In this document: piece by piece, positions 14,393 to 18,121 of the stretch | How the letters are laid out: each line of letters starts with the position of its first letter | How positions within the stretch are numbered: position 1 is the stretch's first letter | Source of the DNA: Pseudomonadota bacterium | Lineage (GTDB): Bacteria > Pseudomonadota > Alphaproteobacteria > Rhizobiales > Devosiaceae | Length of the DNA: 18,121 nt | Reading direction: 5' to 3' | Assembly: GCA_023431205.1 (NCBI GenBank) | Contig: JAEYXQ010000182.1 | Coordinates: 1-18,121 of the forward strand | The notes under the pieces: generated by a model | Seen by the model: only the letters and a program-made list of their open reading frames with translations | What the model was told of the DNA's origin: nothing | Database searches by the model: none | Program-made: the position numbers and the translations under genes

Positions 14393-15412
14393 ATGAACGG
14401 GTTAATGAAAGCTGCGGCGGCGACCGCCGTGCTGCTCGGGCTTGCGTCCGGGTCGGCTGCCTACGCCCAGGAGATTGTGGGCCTCATCACCAAAACCGAA
14501 GGCAACCCCTTCTTCGTCAAGATGCGCGAGGGTGCGCAGGCCAAGGCGGAGGAACTCGGGCTCGACCTGCGGACCTATGCCGGCGATTTCGACGGCGACA
14601 ACGAGAGCCAGATCGCCGCCATCGAGAGCCTGATCGCCGCCGGCGCCAAGGGCTTTGCCATCGTGCCTTCCGACTCCTCGGCCATCGTGCCCACAATCCA
14701 GCAGGCGCGCGATGCGGGGCTGCTGGTGATCGTGCTCGATACGCCGCTCGAGCCGATGGATGCGGCCGACGCGACCTTTGCGACCGACAACCGCAAGGCC
14801 GGCCTGCTGATCGGGCAATGGGCCGCCGCGACGCTGGGCGACGAAGCGGCCAATGCCAAGATCGGCTTCCTCGATCTCGCCACCAATCAGCCCACCGTGG
14901 ACTACCTGCGCGACCAGGGCTTCATGGAAGGCTTCGGCATCGATGTGAAGGATCCGAACCGCTACGGCGACGAGGACGACCCGCGCATCTGCGGCCATGA
15001 AGTGACCGCCGGCTCCGAAGAAGGCGGCGTGACGGCCATGGAAACGCTGCTGCAGCGGTGCCCGGACATCAACGTCGTCTACGCCATCAATGAGCCTGCC
15101 GCCGCGGGCGGTTACCAGGCGCTGCAAGCGGCAGGGGTCGAGAACGTGCTGATCGTTGCCGTCGATGGCGGCTGTCCCGGCGTGCAGAACGTCAAGGACG
15201 GCATCATCGGCGCCACCTCGCAGCAGTACCCGCTCGACATGGCGGCGCTGGCGATGGAGGCGATCGCCAAGTTCGCCGAGGACGGGAGCAAGCCCGAAGT
15301 CGACCCGGAACTTGGCTTCTATGACACCGGCGTGCGCCTCGTGACCGACCAGCCGGCCGAGGGGGTCGAATCCATCGACACCGTCGAAGGCACGGAGCTC
15401 TGCTGGGGCTGA
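14393..15412 (+). CDS. frcB: Fructose-type ABC transporter periplasmic binding protein FrcB
   Basis: This 339-residue periplasmic binding protein (peripheral-binding-protein 4 / RbsB-like fold) has a signal peptide cleaved near residue 25 (GSAAYA-QEIVG). The mature start IVGLITKTEGNPFFVKM, then GDNESQIAAIESLIAAGAKG, TFATDNRKAGLLIGQWAA, EPAAAGGYQAL and AVDGGCPGVQNVKDG, closely match what I recall of rhizobial FrcB, including the ELCWG C-terminus. FrcB of Sinorhizobium delivers fructose, mannose and ribose to FrcC/FrcA. Specificity here is inferred from that likeness. ATG 14393 follows GGGAGGAG with 7 bases between GGAGG and the start. It is the first gene of the + strand operon, downstream of the candidate operator, and is followed by a strong hairpin that may raise its expression above that of frcC. 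Confidence 0.92.
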   Translation: MNGLMKAAAATAVLLGLASGSAAYAQEIVGLITKTEGNPFFVKMREGAQAKAEELGLDLRTYAGDFDGDNESQIAAIESLIAAGAKGFAIVPSDSSAIVPTIQQARDAGLLVIVLDTPLEPMDAADATFATDNRKAGLLIGQWAAATLGDEAANAKIGFLDLATNQPTVDYLRDQGFMEGFGIDVKDPNRYGDEDDPRICGHEVTAGSEEGGVTAMETLLQRCPDINVVYAINEPAAAGGYQALQAAGVENVLIVAVDGGCPGVQNVKDGIIGATSQQYPLDMAALAMEAIAKFAEDGSKPEVDPELGFYDTGVRLVTDQPAEGVESIDTVEGTELCWG

Positions 15413-15422
15413 TGCAAGCGTG

Positions 15423-15446
15423 GCTCCACCGGTCTGCCGGTGGGGC
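15423..15446 (+). other. Strong intercistronic hairpin between frcB and frcC
   Basis: GCTCCACCGG (15423-15432) pairs with CCGGTGGGGC (15437-15446) over ten base pairs, one of them a G-U wobble, with a TCTG loop. It starts 10 bases after the frcB stop. No T-run follows, so it is probably not an efficient intrinsic terminator. Hairpins directly after a binding-protein gene often protect the upstream mRNA from 3' exonucleases, which would fit the need for excess FrcB over the membrane subunits. Confidence 0.7.
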
Positions 15447-15481
15447 CCTTCCATGATTTCGGCGAGACGGAGGGGCATGGC

Positions 15482-16558
15482 ATGAGTGACGACGTCACCG
15501 GCACGGCGACGGCTGAACAAGGCCTGGCGGGGACGCATCACGGCGTCGCCAGCTTCGAGGACGAGGCGCCAGGCCCGCTGCGGCGGATTCAGCACTTCTT
15601 CCACCAGAACCCCACGGCGATTCCGGCGATCATCCTGCTCATTGCGGTGGTGGTGTTTGCCTTCGTCACCGGGGGCAAGTTCTTCGGGACGCTGAACCTG
15701 TCACTGATCCTGGCGCAGGTGACGCTGATTGCCCTGCTGGGGACGGCACAGACGCTGGTGATCATCACCGCCGGCATCGACCTGTCGGTCGGCGCCATCA
15801 TGGTGCTGAGCTCCATCATCATGGGCAAACTGGCGGTGGATTACCAAGTTCCTGTCGTCATTGCGTTCCCGCTGGGACTGCTGACCGGGCTGGTTTGCGG
15901 ACTTTTCAACGGCCTTCTGGTCACGCTGCTGAAGCTGCCGCTGTTCATCGTAACGCTGGGCACTTGGAGCATCTACGGGGCGCTGATCACGCTGGTGTCC
16001 AATGCGGCAACCATCCGCTCGCAGGCGCTGGACGAGTTCGCGCCGTTCCTGAAGTCGATGGGCGCGCGCATCCCCGTGGGGGGCGGCGCCTTCCTGATGT
16101 ATGGCTCAATCCTGATGATCCTGGTGGCGGCGGTGGTCTGGTACATGCTCAGCCGCACCGCCTTTGGCCGGCATGTCTATGCCATCGGTGACGACCCCAA
16201 TGCGGCGCGGCTGTCGGGCATCCAGGTCAACAAGACGCTGATCGGAGTCTATGCGCTGGCCGGGCTGATCTGCGGGGTTGCCGGCTGGGTACTGATCGGG
16301 CGGGTGGGCGCCGTGTCGCCCCTCGGCAACCAGACGGCGAACCTCGATGCCATCACCGCCGTGGTGATCGGAGGGACGTCGCTGTTCGGCGGGCGCGGAT
16401 CGATCCTCGGCACCTTGTTCGGCGCGCTGATCGTCGGCGTGTTCGACTCGGGGCTGTCGCTGACCGGGGTGGACCCGCTCTGGCGCCAGCTCACCGTGGG
16501 TGCGCTGATCATCGTCGCCGTGGCCATCGACCAGTGGATTCGGAGGATTTCGTCATGA
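15482..16558 (+). CDS. frcC: Fructose-type ABC transporter permease FrcC
   Basis: This 358-residue inner-membrane permease belongs to the BPD_transp_2 (RbsC/FrcC) family. A hydrophilic N-terminal tail of about 40 residues, longer than in RbsC, precedes eight to ten hydrophobic segments starting at NPTAIPAIILLIAVVVFAF. Family motifs seen are ITAGIDLSVGAIM, the characteristic DLSVG loop; YAIGDDPNAARLSGI, the cytoplasmic coupling region; and VVIGGTSLFGGRGSILGTLFGALIV. It would form the channel for sugar delivered by FrcB. I chose ATG 15482 because GGAGGGG lies 6-8 bases upstream; the frame opens at 15440, but that would cover the hairpin tail and ribosome site. Its stop overlaps the frcA start in ATGA (16555-16558), so the two are translated together. 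Confidence 0.93.
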   Translation: MSDDVTGTATAEQGLAGTHHGVASFEDEAPGPLRRIQHFFHQNPTAIPAIILLIAVVVFAFVTGGKFFGTLNLSLILAQVTLIALLGTAQTLVIITAGIDLSVGAIMVLSSIIMGKLAVDYQVPVVIAFPLGLLTGLVCGLFNGLLVTLLKLPLFIVTLGTWSIYGALITLVSNAATIRSQALDEFAPFLKSMGARIPVGGGAFLMYGSILMILVAAVVWYMLSRTAFGRHVYAIGDDPNAARLSGIQVNKTLIGVYALAGLICGVAGWVLIGRVGAVSPLGNQTANLDAITAVVIGGTSLFGGRGSILGTLFGALIVGVFDSGLSLTGVDPLWRQLTVGALIIVAVAIDQWIRRISS

Positions 16559-17322
16559 CGGCGCCGGTGCTGGAGGCGCGTGGCCTGACCAAACGCTATG
16601 GGCGGGTGGTGGCGCTGGACGAGGCCGATTTCGACCTGCAGGAAAACGAAATCCTCGGCGTCATCGGGGACAATGGCGCCGGCAAGTCGTCGCTGATCAA
16701 GGCGCTGTGCGGCGCGGTGATCCCCGATGCGGGAGAAATCCGCCTCGGGGGGCAGCCGGTGCACTTCCGCTCGCCGCTCGAAGCGCGCATTGCCGGCATC
16801 GAGACCGTCTACCAGGACCTGGCGCTCTCCCCTGCCCTGTCGATCGCCGACAACATGTTCCTCGGCCGGGAGCTGCGAAAGCCGGGGCTTTCCGGCACGC
16901 TGTTCCGGCGCCTCGACCGGGCGCGCATGCAGAAGATCGCGCGGGAGAAGCTGTCGGACCTCGGGCTGATGACCATCCAGAACATCAATCAGGCGGTGGA
17001 AACCCTATCCGGCGGACAGCGCCAGGGCGTCGCCGTGGCGCGCGCGGCAGCCTTTGGCAGCCGGGTGGTAATCATGGACGAACCCACCGCCGCGCTCGGG
17101 GTCAAGGAAAGCCGCAAGGTGCTCGACCTGATGCAGGACGTGAAGCAGCGCGGGCTGCCGATCGTGCTGATCTCGCACAACATGCCGCATGTGTTCGAGG
17201 TGGCGGACCGCATCCATATCCACCGGCTCGGCAAGCGCATCGCGGTGATCCGGCCCAAGGACTTCTCCATGTCCGATGCGGTGGCGATCATGACCGGGGC
17301 AATGCCGCCGCCGGGGAGTTGA
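16555..17322 (+). CDS. frcA: Fructose-type ABC transporter ATPase FrcA
   Basis: This 255-residue protein has a single nucleotide-binding domain, unlike the duplicated RbsA, and that is the FrcA form. Walker A is GDNGAGKS (38-45), the Q-loop is YQD (86-88), the signature is LSGGQ (151-155), Walker B is VVIMDEP (171-177) and the switch histidine is H208 in ISHNMPHVFEVADRI. It powers sugar import with FrcB and FrcC as a homodimer. I chose ATG 16555 because it overlaps the frcC stop (ATGA) and has GGAGG about 7 bases upstream; seven upstream codons in frame (to GTG-type start 16534) lie inside frcC and are not needed. All catalytic residues are intact. Confidence 0.94.
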   Translation: MTAPVLEARGLTKRYGRVVALDEADFDLQENEILGVIGDNGAGKSSLIKALCGAVIPDAGEIRLGGQPVHFRSPLEARIAGIETVYQDLALSPALSIADNMFLGRELRKPGLSGTLFRRLDRARMQKIAREKLSDLGLMTIQNINQAVETLSGGQRQGVAVARAAAFGSRVVIMDEPTAALGVKESRKVLDLMQDVKQRGLPIVLISHNMPHVFEVADRIHIHRLGKRIAVIRPKDFSMSDAVAIMTGAMPPPGS

Positions 17323-17332
17323 GAGGAACAAG

Positions 17333-18118
17333 ATGGATCTGGGTTTGCGGGGCAAGGTTGCCGTCATCACCGGCGGCACCGTGGGCATTGGGCTCGCGGT
17401 GGCAGAGGGGTTGGCGGCCGAGGGGGCCAATCTCGTGCTGGTCGGGCGGGATGGCGCGCGGGCCGAGCGCGAGGCGGCTCGTGTCGCCGACGCGCACGGG
17501 GTGACAGCGATCGCGGTTTGCGCGGACGTGGCGACGGCAGCGGGGTGCGAGGCGGTGGTGGACGCCGCAAGGAACCGCTTCGGCGGCGCGGACATCCTGA
17601 TCAACAATGCCGGCACCGGATCGAACGAGACCATTCAGGACGCCGACGACGCCAAGTGGCAGTACTACTGGGACCTGCATGTGATGGCGGCGGTGCGGCT
17701 GGCGCGCGGACTGGTGCCGACGATGCGCGAGCGCGGCGGCGGGGTGGTGCTGCACAACGCCTCGATCTGTGCGGTGCAGCCGCTGTGGTACGAGCCGATC
17801 TACAACACCACCAAGGCAGCGCTGATGATGTTTTCCAAGACGCTGGCCAACGAGGTGGTGAAGGACAATATCCGGGTGAACACCATCAATCCCGGGCTGG
17901 TGCTGACACCGGACTGGGTCAAGACCGCCAAGCAGATTGCCGGTGAGGACGGGTACCAGGCGCACCTGCAGGGGGTGGCAGACGAGGCCGGCGGCATGCA
18001 GCGCTTCGCCAGCCCCGAGGAGCTGGCGCATTTCTTCGTGTTCCTGTGCTCGGACAAGGCGAGCTATTCGACGGGATCGACGTATTTCGTGGATGGGGGT
18101 TGGTTGAAGACGGTGTGA
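17333..18118 (+). CDS. Short-chain dehydrogenase/reductase, last gene of the frc unit
   Basis: This 261-residue classical SDR has the cofactor motif TGGTVGIG (13-20), NNAG (91-94), catalytic Ser144, and Tyr157 with Lys161 in YNTTK, followed by the PG motif (INPGLV) and a FVDGGW C-terminus. An arginine after the second strand (VGR, residue 39) favours NADP(H). In the helix that normally carries the fourth tetrad residue Asn, the sequence reads WDLHVMAA, with His116 in its place; similar SDRs with this His variant seem to exist. It starts 10 bases after frcA with AGAGG 6 bases before ATG, so it is in the same operon. It probably oxidises or reduces the imported sugar, polyol or a derivative. 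General 3-oxoacyl reductase activity is an alternative, since the fold alone does not define substrate. Confidence 0.88.
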   Translation: MDLGLRGKVAVITGGTVGIGLAVAEGLAAEGANLVLVGRDGARAEREAARVADAHGVTAIAVCADVATAAGCEAVVDAARNRFGGADILINNAGTGSNETIQDADDAKWQYYWDLHVMAAVRLARGLVPTMRERGGGVVLHNASICAVQPLWYEPIYNTTKAALMMFSKTLANEVVKDNIRVNTINPGLVLTPDWVKTAKQIAGEDGYQAHLQGVADEAGGMQRFASPEELAHFFVFLCSDKASYSTGSTYFVDGGWLKTV

Positions 18119-18121
18119 GGG

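Noticed and set aside
1..18121. Mobile elements, CRISPR, tRNA/rRNA genes or prophage remains
   Set aside because: No transposase-like ORF, regularly spaced repeats, tRNA-like cloverleaf or terminal repeats were recognised on reading both strands; coding density and composition are even.

Overview
The window looks like chromosomal DNA from a GC-rich alphaproteobacterium, most likely of the Hyphomicrobiales (rhizobia and Devosia-like bacteria). This rests on three things: a carotenoid locus containing crtZ and a type 2 isopentenyl diphosphate isomerase, a fructose-type FrcB/FrcC/FrcA importer next to a ROK-family regulator, and the overall codon use. The genus is inference. I see no tRNA, rRNA, CRISPR array, transposase or IS remnant, and base composition looks even apart from one AT-rich operator-like site near 14250.

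Region 1 (1-5939) is a carotenoid/isoprenoid locus. The end of crtI (phytoene desaturase) overlaps crtB (phytoene synthase) on the + strand. Converging on them from the - strand is a tightly packed unit, in transcription order crtE (GGPP synthase), an ABC ATPase, an ABC-2 type permease, then crtZ (beta-carotene hydroxylase). idi (type 2 IPP isomerase) is divergent from crtE. Together these enzymes would supply IPP/DMAPP, GGPP and phytoene, desaturate the phytoene, and hydroxylate a beta-ring. A lycopene cyclase is needed for crtZ to have a substrate; it is not in the window and may lie left of it. The complete ABC exporter pair between crtE and crtZ, joined by 4-base ATGA overlaps, is the most unusual part of the region.

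Region 2 (5940-8204) holds a secreted protein with two SH3-like repeats and an orphan GAF-domain histidine kinase. The kinase start is overlapped by a possible 22-codon leader ORF.

Region 3 (8205-12828) holds a small secreted beta-rich protein of unknown function, followed by an MacB/LolD/YbbA-like ABC ATPase and a large FtsX/YbbP-like permease. These three are probably one transcription unit. A DUF4239-like membrane protein converges on them from the - strand.

Region 4 (12900-18118) is a sugar uptake locus. A ROK-family repressor (- strand) is divergent from frcB-frcC-frcA and a short-chain dehydrogenase (+ strand). A 37-base imperfect palindrome between the two directions is the best candidate operator, and a strong hairpin lies between frcB and frcC. 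The dehydrogenase occupies the place where rhizobial frc operons carry a kinase gene, which suggests that the imported sugar or polyol enters metabolism by oxidation here.
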